A stretch of DNA of 64,000 bases from DASYAN01 sp963727755 (GTDB lineage Bacteria > Chloroflexota > Ktedonobacteria > Ktedonobacterales > Ktedonobacteraceae). Positions within the stretch are counted from its first letter, which is position 1; every line of letters starts with the position of its first letter. The notes beneath the pieces are model-generated. The model was not told where the DNA came from, searched no databases, and worked only from the letters and a program-made list of their open reading frames with translations. Made by a program: the position numbers and the translations under genes. Shown in pieces: positions 46,790 through 57,371 of the stretch. Location: assembly GCA_963727755.1 (NCBI GenBank), contig CAVSHN010000011.1, forward strand, positions 124,001 through 188,000, written 5' to 3'.

Positions 46790-49473
46790 ATGAAGGTAAG
46801 CTCTACCACGAGAGGGCTGTCTACTCCTACCATGGCACAAAGCGTCACTCAAGAGCGTTTGTTGTCCTCCGAACAGCGGGTGAAGGAATTGTTGCCATGT
46901 GTCCTCTCTCGGCTTGATATGCTCGCACTCTTTATAGCCGTCGTCGTTCTGGATTCCCTGTCCCTCAGCGGTCCAAGTCTCTCTAGGAGTTGGCGCTGTC
47001 ATCTATTACTTCTGGATCCTTGGCTTGGTTACCTTTCTTATTCCTGGTGCTGTCGTTACTGCACAACTCAACCACCTTATGCCAGCCGAGGGTGCCATCT
47101 ACGTCTGGACGCACCGAATACTGGGACCCATTTGGGGCTTTATTGCCAGTTTTTGTGCCTGGCTTCCTGGAATTTTAGTCATGCATCTTGGCTGCAATTT
47201 TATCGTTACCCTTCTGCGGGAGATCTATGCCCAGCTCTGGAACCGCGAGCCAGTCTGGCTCACACTTCCTTGGCAACAAGGGATCATAGTCTTTGGCATT
47301 TTTCTCTTCGCAGGTTGGGCTGCTACTTTGCCCTTACCCCTTGTTATGAAAGTGGCCAAAGGTATTATCGCACTTTATGCTGGAGCAATCCTTATCGTTG
47401 GTTTCGCAGGAGTCTTCTGGATATGCAATGGACATGCGCTGCGGACCTCCATCAACTTTGGTCAGATCAAGTGGGGTGTCCAGAGCTTTGCCCTCTATGG
47501 AGCCATTGTGCTCCCCTTACTTGGCATTGAAGTTCCTCTCAATATGTCGGCTGAACTTTGTCAGGCTGATGCGGCCGGGCTTTTTCTGCGTTGGGGCCCT
47601 TTTCTTGCGGTGGCTGCTTATATAGTTGGCACATTTGGGGTAATGGCCGTTGAGCCCTCCCACGAAAGCGCGGTCATCCCAGATTCCCCCTTTATAGCGG
47701 TCGCCACGGTCTTTGGCCCTTCCATTGCAGCCTTGATCGGTGTTATTTTCGTTTCCTTCTTTGTCGTCGCCATGACCCTCTTTCAGGTAGTTCTTGCACG
47801 CATTTTGTTCGTCGCAGCTTTAGATTCTTGTCTTCCCAGAGTGTCTGCTACCACTAACCGCTATGCAGCCCCCTCCCGCGCTATCGCAGCGCAAGCCATC
47901 ATTATCCTCACTCTTACTCTTTTTACCTATTTTATCGGGCCTTTCATCTTTCAACAGGGAGAAGCCTTATTCTCTTTGGTCATATATAATCTTGTGCCAG
48001 CCGCGACCACCATCATTTGGTGTATCTCTATGGACTGGATCTTTCTTGATTTGTTTGTTCTGCTCAGTCGCTGTCATAATGCTTCGGGAGTCTCGAATGG
48101 ACAACTGATAGCGCCTCGTTGGGTATTGTATCTCTGTTGTCTGGTCGGATGGGTGGCGAGTATACTTTGTATCTGGACGATCACCAGTGTATCCTGGGAC
48201 CGCTATCTCCTGTCTGATACGCAATGGGGAACCACGGTTGTCTTCTTTGTCTTGGCCTTTCTCTTCGTTGGCCTTATCGGTTTGGCCTATCCACGCCTTT
48301 TAGGTGCCCTTGAGGCACAAACTGCCTCTGCCCGAGAAAATGCACGCCTCTTTGAGAATGAAGTCAAACGGAGCAAAGAACAGCTTGAGACGATCTTTCA
48401 AAATATTGGAGATGGCATTCTTGTGCAAGATGCCAGCATGACCATTATCTTTGCGAACAAGGCTGCTGCTCAGCTGTGTGGTTTCCCTTCGGTAGAAGCG
48501 CTGCTCCACGCTTCCGCTCAATGCACTGATTGGGTGAGCTGCAAATTTATCTCCGCGGATGAACAAGGAGTACCTTTCTCGGTTGAGCAGTTCCCAGGGA
48601 GAAGGGCTATCAGAGAAAAGAAAAATATCGAAGAAATTGTGCGCTCTCGTGACATGGAAACAGGGCAAACGGGATGGCTCTCCATCAAGGCATATGCGAT
48701 CTTCGATGATGATGGAGCCGCTCAATTAGCAGTCAGCGTCTTAACGGATATTACTGAAGGCAAGAACTTGAACGACGCAAAAATCTATTTATTAGCATGG
48801 CAAGCCATGAACTCAAAACTCCAGTGACGAGCCTAAAAGGCTTTACGTATGTGTTGCAACGTCGTCTCACCAAGTTGGGGGATGTCCAAGGATCGTATTA
48901 TATCAACAAGATGGATGCGCAACTCGATCGGTTGACGAAACTTGTGAATGATTTGCTCGATATTTCGAGAATGCAGACAGGACAGCTTGTGTATAGAACC
49001 GAAACATTTGACGTTGATAGGCTTATCCGGGAGATGGTAGCAAATGTCCAGGAGATAACCCCTTCTCATCGTATTGTGATTGAAGGTTCAGTGAGCGCCC
49101 AGGTCATCGGTGATAAAGAACGCCTAGAGCAGGTCCTGGTGAATTTGCTCAACAATGCGAAGAAATATTCCCCTCATGCTGACCGCGTGCTCGTTTACCT
49201 CTCCCAAGACCAAGAGAACGTGATCGTAAGCGTGAAAGATTTCGGCATCGGTATTGAGGAAATCCATCAGCAAAAATATTTGAGCGCTTTTATCAGATTG
49301 CCGATCAGGAGGAAAGAACCTATCCAGGGCTTGGCATCGGTTTGTATCTCTCTCACGAAATTATCAAACGGCATCATGGGAGGCTCTGGGTTGAAAGCAA
49401 AAAAGGAGAAGGTTCAACGTTTTCTTTTACCCTCCCTCTTTTGTCAAAAAGAATAGAGTCGGTTCACCATTAA
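46790..49473 (+). pseudogene. Amino acid permease-PAS-histidine kinase fusion, frameshifted
   Basis: GAGGAG precedes the ATG at 46790. An APC-family permease core of about 12 membrane segments (LIPGAVVTAQLNHLMPAEGA, then YVWTHRILGPIWGFI and further) occupies the first 450 residues. A short coiled coil leads to a PAS domain (LETIFQNIGDGILVQDASMT), then HisKA with the phospho-His (MASHELKTPVTSLKGF) and HATPase (NLLNNAKKYSP, KDFGIGI, PGLGIGLYLSHEIIKRHHGR). Three indels break it: near 46950, 48797 and 49275. Two of these are in T and A homopolymers. The kinase core would be full-length. It is a sensor fused to a transporter, like CbrA, but with an APC domain. Confidence 0.75.
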
Positions 49474-49492
49474 AGGAAGGACAAGGGGATAT

Positions 49493-49867
49493 ATGGAGAA
49501 AAAGCCAAAAAAAACACTGATTGTCGATGATGAGCGAAATATTTTGGAAAGTCTCACTATGGTCTTGGAGGAGGAGGGGTATAGCGTGGTGTCCACGGTC
49601 AATGGCGAGTAATATCTGGAGAAGCTGCAAATAGACGATTTACCAGATCTTATCTTGCTGGACATGTTACTCTCAGGCAAAGATGGTCGGGAGCTTGTCA
49701 AATATTAAGACGCAAAATGAAACAAGAAGGATTACTGTAATTATGATTTCTGCTCATCCAACGGCGACAGCAAGTGCCCTGGAAGCTGGAGCAGACCTTT
49801 TCTTGCAAAGCCATTCGATTTTAGTCATTTATTGGATAACATAGACAAATTTGTATGTAATACATAA
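49493..49867 (+). pseudogene. Response regulator receiver, decayed
   Basis: KKPKKTLIVDDERNILESLT and LPDLILLDMLLSGKDGREL match a CheY receiver (Asp pair, phospho-Asp in LLDM), followed in other frames by ISAHPTATASALEAGADLFL and AKPFDFSHLLDNIDKF with the conserved Lys. There is an in-frame TAA (CAA-to-TAA type) after VNG and at least two indels. It follows the kinase gene with AAGGAAGG and was the partner regulator. Confidence 0.8.
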
Positions 49868-49897
49868 TCAAATGTAATGCATGTATAGGGATTGATC

Positions 49898-50130
49898 GAG
49901 CATCATGGTAGCCCAATAACTTTGAGGCCTTGGGGATGCTCAACAACGAACCGATACTCAATCTTCTGCTCACCATCTGCTTCGCTTCATCGGTACGCTC
50001 CGTCATTGCGCACTGCACATCCAAAACGTGAGCGCCTCCTTACAATTTGTTCACGGGCCATCACAAGCAATGCATCATCGTCATATTCAAGCATAGCCTG
50101 CTTAGCTTTGCGGCTACCTACTGCATTAAT
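49898..50130. repeat. Chimeric duplicate: DUF4139 gene tail fused to a metH internal piece
   Basis: Bases 49898-49981 copy the end of the DUF4139 gene (51859-51942), and bases 49973-50130 copy metH 44456-44612. The two meet in CCATCTGCT, which occurs in both parents, so the junction looks microhomology-mediated. Neither piece can encode a working protein. The divergence (about one change in eight to ten bases) indicates it is not recent. Confidence 0.85.
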
Positions 50131-50171
50131 ATGAGCATTCAGATGTTCTAGGGCTTATAGATAAACTTTGG

Positions 50172-51145
50172 TTATTGCATTAAGGTATCAATAAGATCGT
50201 CACCCAAATCTGAGTCGATCCAGGGTAGGGAAGATTGTACGCACTATACCAACTCTGATCTGCTTCAGGGTGTGGGCCTGATACTGCAGTTTTTCCTTTT
50301 CCGTACCTTGCGACCGCAACAGCAGCTTCGCCATTTGAGTATGTTGCCAGAACAGTGACACCAGCTGTTCCAGGGGTGAGAATGAAAGAGGGGCCATCCT
50401 GAAAATACATTCGCCGCACTTTACCAATCTGCCAGCGATGTAATAGGAATAACTGTATCTGCTGTACTTGTTGTTGATGCTCTAGGTTCATCAATATATT
50501 CGTTTGCCGGAACTGGAAACAGGCCAAAATCATCTTTGCCTGCAAGATATCCTCCCATGCACACCCCAAGGAAGCGTCCGCCATTTTTAACAAAATTTTG
50601 AATGGCAGGGATATTCCCTTTCTGTGCTGCAAGCGAGGTAGTATCATCACCGGTTGCACCGGGCTCTGCAAAAAATTTTGCATTAGGCATTGCCAACCCA
50701 GCTTGTACAGAAGTACGTTCGCTTGGTCCAACCAGTAATACTTTAAAATGCCACTTTGTATCGTTTTAAATCATTGTGGCGAGAGCTTGTGCACAGCAGT
50801 CTGTTGAGGCATCATGATAGACAAGTGCTATCGGTTGGGAACTTGGAGAAATTCGTGTTGTTGGGCATGGATTTGGAGAGGGTGTTGGAGTGACAATCTG
50901 TCTGTTATCCAAGCTTGCTCTTTGATGTCTTTTATGATGCCTTTGAAATGTCTTTTATCATGCCTTCTGAATTTAGATTGTGCACTCACTGTTCCGGTCG
51001 TGTTACATTGTACTTGAGAAAAAGGAAAACTAATGACGACTGATTGGGCCTCGCTTTGCTGTGGAAACCAAAGGGACACAAACAATATCACAAGAAAAAG
51101 CGTAATAAAAAACAATTTTTGTATACTAGACTTCAATATTCTCAT
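50172..51145 (-). pseudogene. Secreted BPL_N/glutamine-amidotransferase-like protein, frameshifted
   Basis: MRILKSSIQKLFFITLFLVI is a signal peptide. Frame changes then give ALVYHDASTDCCAQALATMI, HFKVLLVGPSERTSVQAGL, AMPNAKFFAEPGATGDDTT, GGRFLGVCMGGYLAG (Cys in the GxCxG nucleophile elbow) and later VARYGKGKTAVSGPHPEADQ. That order matches the N-terminal domain of biotin-protein ligase type amidotransferase-like proteins. At least three indels and a stop disrupt it. Likely non-functional if the indels are real; its substrate is unknown. Confidence 0.7.
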
Positions 51146-51319
51146 GAAAAAATTCTCTGTATGAATATTGCTTAGCGGTAAAACAGACAGACTTTCTCGC
51201 ATAACTTTTCTTCCTGTTCTTCCTTTCACAAAACGTTAGCTATTTCATAACGCTCAACAAGCTCTGCCACTTGAATTCTCTTCTCCACTCAGGATATCCA
51301 ATGCAAGAGGGACTTTCCA

Positions 51320-51339
51320 GGGGGAAATAGGGACAATTT
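51320..51339 (+). repeat. GGGACA-type dispersed motif
   Basis: GGGGGAAATAGGGACAATTT, close to GGGGGAAAGAGGGACAAT at 57883 and to the complement at 28722-28736. Spacing between copies is irregular. Confidence 0.55.
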
Positions 51340-51436
51340 TAGCAAGTTTTGTAGGTAAAGCTTGATTTTCACACTTGATCTATTTCTTTCTCAAGCAACC
51401 CCTGCTAGATGGAGATGCTCCTTACAGTTAACAGCC

Positions 51437-51682
51437 CAGAAAGCCCCCGTCTTTCAAGCGGGGGATAGGCATCAAGCTAAGAATTGTAGAGCTTTGTAAC
51501 AGAGAACGAAAGCGTTCGTTTTTCAGCTTACGACAGCAGAAAGCCTCCAGGGGAACGCGACCTTTGGAGAGTGAACGGTGGTCAAACATCCGCCTGTTAG
51601 TAAGCAAAACGTGCCTACCTTAAACTCATCCTTGCTTAGCTCGATGCGGATTCCCCGCTCTTTTCAGGCGGGGAGATCTCAG
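51437..51682 (+). mobile_element. Protein-less palindrome-ended element (IS200/IS605-type)
   Basis: Left hairpin AGCCCCCGTC, loop, GCGGGGG (51441-51463) and right hairpin CCCCGC, loop, GCGGGG followed by AGATCTCAG (51655-51682). The interior has paired stretches (AACGAAAGCGTTCG) and ends with the TnpB-type right end. About 245 bases with no gene. The 13528 fragment shares its left end. Confidence 0.6.
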
Positions 51683-51836
51683 ATGGCTATGATGTCGGCA
51701 ACAACTCCCATATTAGTTGCCGTATTAGCCGTAAATTTCTTAAAAGAGAAGCTTTGTCTTATTCAGAGTAATAGACATAACTTTGGTAATTGCTTCCGGC
51801 ATGATTACTCAGTATTTAAAGACAGATCAGCATTAA
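51681..51836 (+). pseudogene. DMT/EamA transporter C-terminal remnant
   Basis: MAMMSATTPILVAVLAVNFL, KEKLCLIQ and, after a one-base shift, ITLVIASGMITQYLKTDQ resemble the last membrane segments of EamA-family transporters (SxLLxxxPVxAxLLAxLFLGExL). It begins at the right edge of the palindrome-ended element and no upstream part is found. Confidence 0.55.
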
Positions 51837-51863
51837 CTTCTCTCTCAAAATGATTTATGAGCA

Positions 51864-53507
51864 TCAGAGTAGCCCAATGACTTTGAGACCTTGGGGATGC
51901 TCAACGACGAACCGATACTCAATCTTCTGCTCACCATCTGCTGGCAAGGTAAATTTCCAGGTCAAAATCTCCAGTTTCGTATGTTCGGTTGGCTGAGGCT
52001 CGAATTTGCAAGATCTTGACTTTGATGCGCTCATGTTGCGACACAGGTAGATGATCCTGAATCACGATTTTCCTAGGTGCGGCGGCATAATTATGTACAG
52101 TGGTGAGATAGGCATAGGTGCTACGTCGCAGGTCATTCTGCAAGAGATTGCCCTTATCCACTGCACGTTCAATCAGTTCGCGCTTGATCTTGATTGCGTC
52201 GTCGATGCCGAGGAAGATCTGAAACTGCTATTGGGTGCTGCCATCTTCACTTTTGTCGTGCCAACATATTCATTGCTCAGGAAGATACTAGCGTCGCCTA
52301 TGAGCAGGACGCGTTCTGTTATATTGGTAACCGTTGCACGTAGATGAGCATTTTCTTCCAAGGCTGGGGCACTCACATAATCAAATTCGCAGGGAAGATG
52401 ATCTCTGGCAATAGTGGTCTTATGTGACGAATTGTCAGATGGGATATCGACGCTATGACCAACGACGGAAAACTAGCGCTGTTCCCGTCCGCTCGACGGT
52501 CGTCGTCGCAATTTCAGCAGCAACGGGAGGAGGAGGTGGTGCCGCCGCTTCTAGAGAGTAAAATGAGTCTTCGCTGAGCTGATTATTGGGTGCTGTTTTT
52601 GCCATGGCTCTCGTTGCTCCGAGCCTGGGCATACTTGCAGCTTGTGGTGCTGCGTAAGGCATAGGTGGTGGTGGTGGTGGTGTATAATCCTTGAGATACC
52701 AGGGTTTCAGCTCAGGAAGTACTGCGGCGAGGCTGGGCGTGCAGTTGAGAGGGCTAGAGTAACATTTTCCCATCGTTCGCCTGTAGCCTGCTGGACCATT
52801 CCCAGGTATGTAAGCTCTACCTTGCCTTGGCTCTGCTCATCGTTCATCTGGACGCGTACATCGTACTGGGGATGCCAAGAGGCCTTGCCAACGCGGTAGG
52901 AAATTTCCAGCATCACTTCGCCATCTGTTGGCAATTCAAGCGTAATTATGGCTGCCAAGCGATCAGTTGATGTGTTTCCTTGTTTCGCGTTTAACTCACG
53001 TTGTTTAGCATTGATCTCTAATTTCACCTGAAGAATTTGTTTCTCCAGCTCTAGCGATGCCTGTGCATCCTGCAGGGACTGGTCGGCCATGAAGCTAAAA
53101 AAGTCAGCGCAATCCTGTGGTTTCATCTGTCCTTGTGCCAGACCTTTAGCAAAATCGCGGGATTGTTCGCCAAGAGTGTGCAGCCATTGGAGGCGTTCTT
53201 GAAGGGCATTTTGCTTTGCTTGCAATAAATACTGTTTTTGCTGTAGCTGTTCCAGTTCATTCTGGATGATTTGTAGCTCGGTCTCGGGGGCGCGACTATA
53301 GAATGCAGTCGTGATATCGACATTTAGGATACGCATGCCTTGGGGACCTTGTCCGGCAGCCCGCAGGGAGTCGCGAAAAAACTGGGGGAGGTTATTGATA
53401 CGCAGTTCGTGTTCGCCTACATCCAGATGGATACTGCCTCTGCGCGTAACCAGAGCGCAGTCGGTATAGACTGTCACTTCTTTGATGGGAGCTTCGAGAT
53501 CAGACAT
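51864..53507 (-). pseudogene. DUF4139 (mucoidy inhibitor-like) protein, frameshifted
   Basis: MSDLEAPIKEVTVYTDCALV, then TRRGSIHLDVGEHELRINNL and SLRAAGQGPQGMRILNVDI start the family, followed by a long coiled coil (LEQLQQKQYLLQAKQNALQE) and ISYRVGKASWHPQYDVRVQM. After about 52730 the frame changes: a Pro-rich stretch (LKDYTPPPPPPMPYAAPQAA) and then DHLPCEFDYVSAPALEENAH, LIGDASIFLSNEYVGTTKV and SRSTYAYLTTVHNYAAAPRK, ending as VEHPQGLKVIGLL at 51864. Three or more indels. Family members are cytoplasmic or periplasmic proteins of unclear role (mucoidy inhibitor MuiA-like). Confidence 0.8.
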
Positions 53508-53596
53508 GATTTACCTCCATGTACAAGAACGATTAGTGGCATAATAGCAAATTATATGCCCTCATGACAAAATACTGCTTAAATGCATCATAACGC

Positions 53597-54776
53597 TTAT
53601 GAAATAAGCCTCTCAATATATCCAACGAATTGAGAAATCTCCTCTTCTGTATTGTAATAGTGTACTGAGGCTCGTACTATGCTGGTCAGTCCTCGTGCCT
53701 CCATATCGAGGTGGGTTGAAGAGCGGATGCTGACCGAAACGTTGATATGCAGTGCTGCTAATTGCTGCTGAATTTCTTCAGGATCTAATCCCTCGACAGT
53801 AAAGGTAACGATACCACATTTTGTGAGGCCGCGATCTTGTATGGTAACTCCTGGGAGTGCGGAGAGTTGTGTACGCAGTTGAGAGGCCAGAGTTTGAATG
53901 CGACTCCAGATCTTGTCTAGTCCCCATTGCATGCAGTAGTCGATAGCTGTGGCAAGACCGATCTTACCGGCGTAATTACGTCTCCCAGTTCTCGAAGCGG
54001 CGGGCATCTGAGCGCATTTCATAGCGATCGTGGGCAATCCAGGTAGCAGAGTGGAGATCGAGAAAGGGTGGTTCGAGGCATTCAAGAATCTCACGTCGGA
54101 CATACAAAAAGCCAGTGCCGCGTGGCCCTCGCAGATATTTACGCCCCGTAGCTGAAAGCATATCGCAGCCAATCTCCTCAACATCGATCGGCATCTGTCC
54201 GACGGACTGGCAGGCATCCACAAGGTAGAGGATACCTGCTGCACGTGCAATCTTGCCGATTGCTGCTATTGGATTGACCAGTCCCCCGCTAGTAGGGACA
54301 TGGGTGACGGAGATCAGTTTGACGCGTTTATCAATCATATTCCTGAGTGCTTCGATGGAGAGTTGTCCATGCTCATCATCGGGAATCGGCTCAACAATCG
54401 CCCCCATTTTTTGTGCCATTTGCAGGTAAGCAATATAGTTACTAGCATATTCCGACATAGCAGTCAGGATGCGGTCGCCGGAACGGAAGGGGATGGAATA
54501 GAAGGCCATATCCCAGGCACGAGTAGCATTTTCTACAAAAGCGACTTCATCCCGTGAACAGTTGATAAGTGCGGCGGCAGCATCGTAGGCATGTTCAATG
54601 GCGTTATGCTGGAGTGTGGCGGCCTCGTAGCCACCAATCTGTGCCTCGAGTTGCAAGTGGTCGATAGTAGCATCAAGGACTAGCTGGGGCATGAGAGATG
54701 AACCAGCATTGTTGAAGTGTATGACATTGGCGCAACCAGGAGTTTCCCAGCGTGCACGCTGAACATCGAAGGGCAT
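53597..54776 (-). pseudogene. Class V aminotransferase/cysteine desulfurase-like, frameshifted
   Basis: The ATG at 54776 (MPFDVQRARWETPGCANVIH) has AAGGAGAG a few bases upstream. PLP-enzyme marks are HFNNAGSSLMPQLV, VENATRAWDMAF, SVTHVPTSGGLVNPI, YLVDACQSVGQ and the Schiff-base Lys in LSATGRKYLRGPRGTGF. The frame stops at 53976 after ENWET, and the next frame carries NYAGKIGLATAIDYCMQWGL to YNTEEEISQFVGYIERL at 53597. One extra base near 53975. It is most like isopenicillin-N-epimerase/selenocysteine-lyase relatives; the substrate is not certain. Confidence 0.85.
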
Positions 54777-54816
54777 GTATCTCTCCTTAGGCATCATATT
54801 GATAACTCTTTAACGA

Positions 54817-56302
54817 AAGCGACGCGGGAAGTCCCACCCCCTTATAGGGGGTCGGGATGAAAGCGTCGCTTGTTAGCATACAATTCGTGGCCATATTTCC
54901 GAATTTCATCCCCTAAATTGTAATACGATAATGTTACTTATTCAAATATGCTTCGTTGCCTAGAGTAAGAAACAAAAATAGAAAGGAGGTTCATATGGAA
55001 ACAGTCCATATCTACCGGTTGCAGCCAAACAAAAAGTTGTTTGAGGCCATGCGAGATGCGCAGATGGAAGCGGCGAAAGTCTGGAACTTTTGTGTCGAAA
55101 CGCACAAACAAGCACGCAGAGAGCATCTTCCGTGGCCTGGGCGCAGTGAGTTGCAAAAGGCGACCAAAGGTGGACGATTTGCATTGCACAGTCAATCGGT
55201 GCAGATGGTGGTACATGCTTTCCTTGCCAATATCGACACCACACGCAAGCTCCGTCAAACCCATCCAGAGATGCGGATGAACTATCCATGGCGCGAAAAA
55301 CGCTTCTATCCGGTCAAATGGCCTGCTCAGGCTGTCACATCGAAGCCTGGACGCGTTGTTCTGCCCATGGGCAAAGGGCGCAAATCTATTACCCTGCATC
55401 TCGATTTGCTTCCTAATAGCGGTGCTTGTAGCTTGGTCTGGAACCACGGCTTTGAGTTGCATGTGTGCGTCGAAACATCCAAGGCTCCTATTGCACCTGG
55501 GGAAGTTCATGCAACTGTTGATCTGGGTGAAATCCACTTGGCAGCAGTCTCGACCGACACGGGAAAGGCGATGATCGTCACAGGACGCGGCATCCGCTCG
55601 CTCAAACGACAGAGAACCAAGATGCTTGGCAAGCTTGGAAAGCGACAGTCTCGCTGCAAGAAGCGTTCGCGTCGTTGGAGACGGCTGCAATGGGCCAAGA
55701 ACAAGCAGTGCAGACGAGCAGAACGCCGCATCCGTGATCTGCGTCACAAAGCCACGCGCAAAGTGATCGACTTTTGCCGTAGCGCCAATGTTGGCTCCCT
55801 CTTCATCGGCAATCCCCATGGTGTACGAGGCAAGGATCGTGGGCGTCACCATAATCAACGGATGTCCTTGTGGGAATATGGCAAGGACATCGATTACCTC
55901 ACCCATAAATCCGCACAAGCTTGCATCAAGAGCGCGACTCCCTCCGAACGAGGCACAAGTAGCCAGTGTCCGGTATACAAGCACAAACATAAGCCCAAGG
56001 GAAGAAATTGGGCATGCCGTAAATGTGGCTTCACTGGCCATCGCGATATTGTCGGCAGTGTCAATATGCATCCGCTCGCATTTAGTAAGCAAGTGTCGTT
56101 TCCTCGTTCCGTCACGTATCTACGCCCTGGTTTATCCAGGAGTAGTAGTAGGGCAGACACGCCCCTGGCATTATCTGATGCTTGTAGTCTATCTCAGTCA
56201 ACGGATCAACCACTGCTCTTGGAACAGGTCCCTACGGGGGCAGGCCACACCGTTGAAGTGCGATAGAAGCTCGCCCCCTCAAAGGCGGGTTGAGAGTGTC
56301 AC
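54817..56302 (+). mobile_element. TnpB-bearing IS200/IS605-type element, no TnpA
   Basis: A left-end hairpin (AAGCGACGC, inner stems, GCGTCGCTT, 54817-54871) precedes TnpB, and a right-end hairpin (CGCCCCC, loop, GGCGGG, then GTTGAGAGTGTCAC) ends at 56302. It is flanked by TTTAAC on the left and GGATAAAAGG on the right. No tyrosine transposase is present. Confidence 0.7.
54995..56266 (+). CDS. tnpB: TnpB RNA-guided nuclease, unusual RuvC-II and zinc finger
   Basis: AAAGGAGG lies five bases before the ATG at 54995. RuvC-I is VDLGEIHLAAVS; RuvC-III GHRDIVGSVNM has the final Asp. At RuvC-II the usual Glu (IxxEDL) is replaced by LFIGNPHGVRG; a Glu in MSLWEYGKDI a few residues on may take its place, as in relocated-catalytic TnpB subgroups (inference). 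The zinc ribbon reads CPVY instead of CPxC, then CRKC, so one ligand is lost. 423 residues, no frameshift. The C-terminal 60 residues after the zinc ribbon extend to the RE. Activity is doubtful. Confidence 0.85.
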   Translation: METVHIYRLQPNKKLFEAMRDAQMEAAKVWNFCVETHKQARREHLPWPGRSELQKATKGGRFALHSQSVQMVVHAFLANIDTTRKLRQTHPEMRMNYPWREKRFYPVKWPAQAVTSKPGRVVLPMGKGRKSITLHLDLLPNSGACSLVWNHGFELHVCVETSKAPIAPGEVHATVDLGEIHLAAVSTDTGKAMIVTGRGIRSLKRQRTKMLGKLGKRQSRCKKRSRRWRRLQWAKNKQCRRAERRIRDLRHKATRKVIDFCRSANVGSLFIGNPHGVRGKDRGRHHNQRMSLWEYGKDIDYLTHKSAQACIKSATPSERGTSSQCPVYKHKHKPKGRNWACRKCGFTGHRDIVGSVNMHPLAFSKQVSFPRSVTYLRPGLSRSSSRADTPLALSDACSLSQSTDQPLLLEQVPTGAGHTVEVR

Positions 56303-56322
56303 GGATAAAAGGTATCCTTGTC
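56150..56322 (+). ncRNA. Probable TnpB guide RNA (omega/reRNA) end
   Basis: TnpB guide RNAs overlap the 3' end of the gene and end at the right end, with the guide taken from the flank. Here the hairpin and GAGTGTCAC at 56290-56302 are followed by flanking GGATAAAAGGTATCCTTG. The 5' limit is a guess. Confidence 0.45.
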
Positions 56323-56404
56323 TTCTTTGGTGAGATTCCTGAGGAGTTAACGTTGCATTTTGAGAGGCCAATCGGCAAAATCTCAAAATGCAACAGAAAC
56401 TGGC

Positions 56405-57204
56405 TTATTGTTTATACAGGGTAAGCACGGCTGGCAACCTATTGAGCATCATTAATCCTAATGGCAGTCCTAGAATTGTCAAACATAACGCATAGCCGAG
56501 GTATGCCCAAATGAAGCCGAGCCACCAACCAAGACAGATGAAATACACAGCTCGTGTTAAAAAGTTGACCTGCTGTACACCTCCAACATTGACTGTCACA
56601 TTGCCACCACTCACTGTTACACTTGTCTGCTGGCTTACAGGCCGCAGTGTAAGCACTCTAGGAAGCCGATTGAGTACTACTAGACCGAGTGGGAGACCAA
56701 TGACTGTCAAACAACAGAGATAGCCGAAAGTAAGCCACAAACCACCAAGCCAACAACCAATGAAGATATACCAGACGACACGCAACAGAAAGCTGGGTGG
56801 TTGCTGATTAATATTTACCGTAACGCTTGGAGCTTGCGGTGAATACTGAGGAGGGTATGGTTGTTGTGCATACTGTTGTTGATACTGAGGAGGGTATGGC
56901 TGCTGATATTGAGGAGGGTATGGCTGCTGATATTGAGGAGGGTATGGCTGCTGATACTGAGGAGGGTATGGCTGCTGATACTGAGGAGGGTATGGCTGCT
57001 GTTGGTATTGAGGAGGGTATGGCTGCTGTTGATACTGAGGAGGTGTTTGTGGTGGGGGGTATTGAGGAGACATTGGTTGTGAGGCCTGCTGTTGAGGCTG
57101 TGGTGGGTAATCAGGAGGATAGTTCGGCGGATATTGCGCTTGAGGCTGCGAATATTGCTGATAGGTGACGGCTGTTCAGGTGGATATTCAGGATTAGGTT
57201 GCAA
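56405..57204 (-). CDS. Pro/Gln-rich protein with two YccF domains, frameshifted near start
   Basis: A TTG start at 57204 (MQPNPEYPPEQP) has AAGGAG eight bases before it. After about 12 codons the frame must change (near 57165) to YQQYSQPQAQYPPNYPPDY, which then joins the long frame through PYPPQYQQ repeats (24 bases each, 56828-57060) into SVTVNINQQPPSFLLRVVWY. Two YccF domains follow, each with a GxWLGxxW..xGYxxCLTxIGLPLGLxxLNRLP pattern. These are small membrane domains; function not known. A hydrophilic PxY-rich N-terminus suggests surface display or self-association. Confidence 0.75.
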
Positions 57205-57371
57205 GGTGAAAACTCCTTTTCAGAGCTAACAGACGAAAAATACCGATATCCATTTTAGTGGATAAGACAATAAAAGACATTAAGATTTTGTTAAGATTTT
57301 GTTGTGATTGTAGCTATTGGCAGAATGAGACACAAATTATACAGCTCATATTTCGCTGCCTCTTCTACGAC

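Noticed and set aside
56827..57168. EEGMAADT repeat protein on the plus strand
   Set aside because: Antisense shadow of the PYPPQYQQ repeats in the YccF gene.
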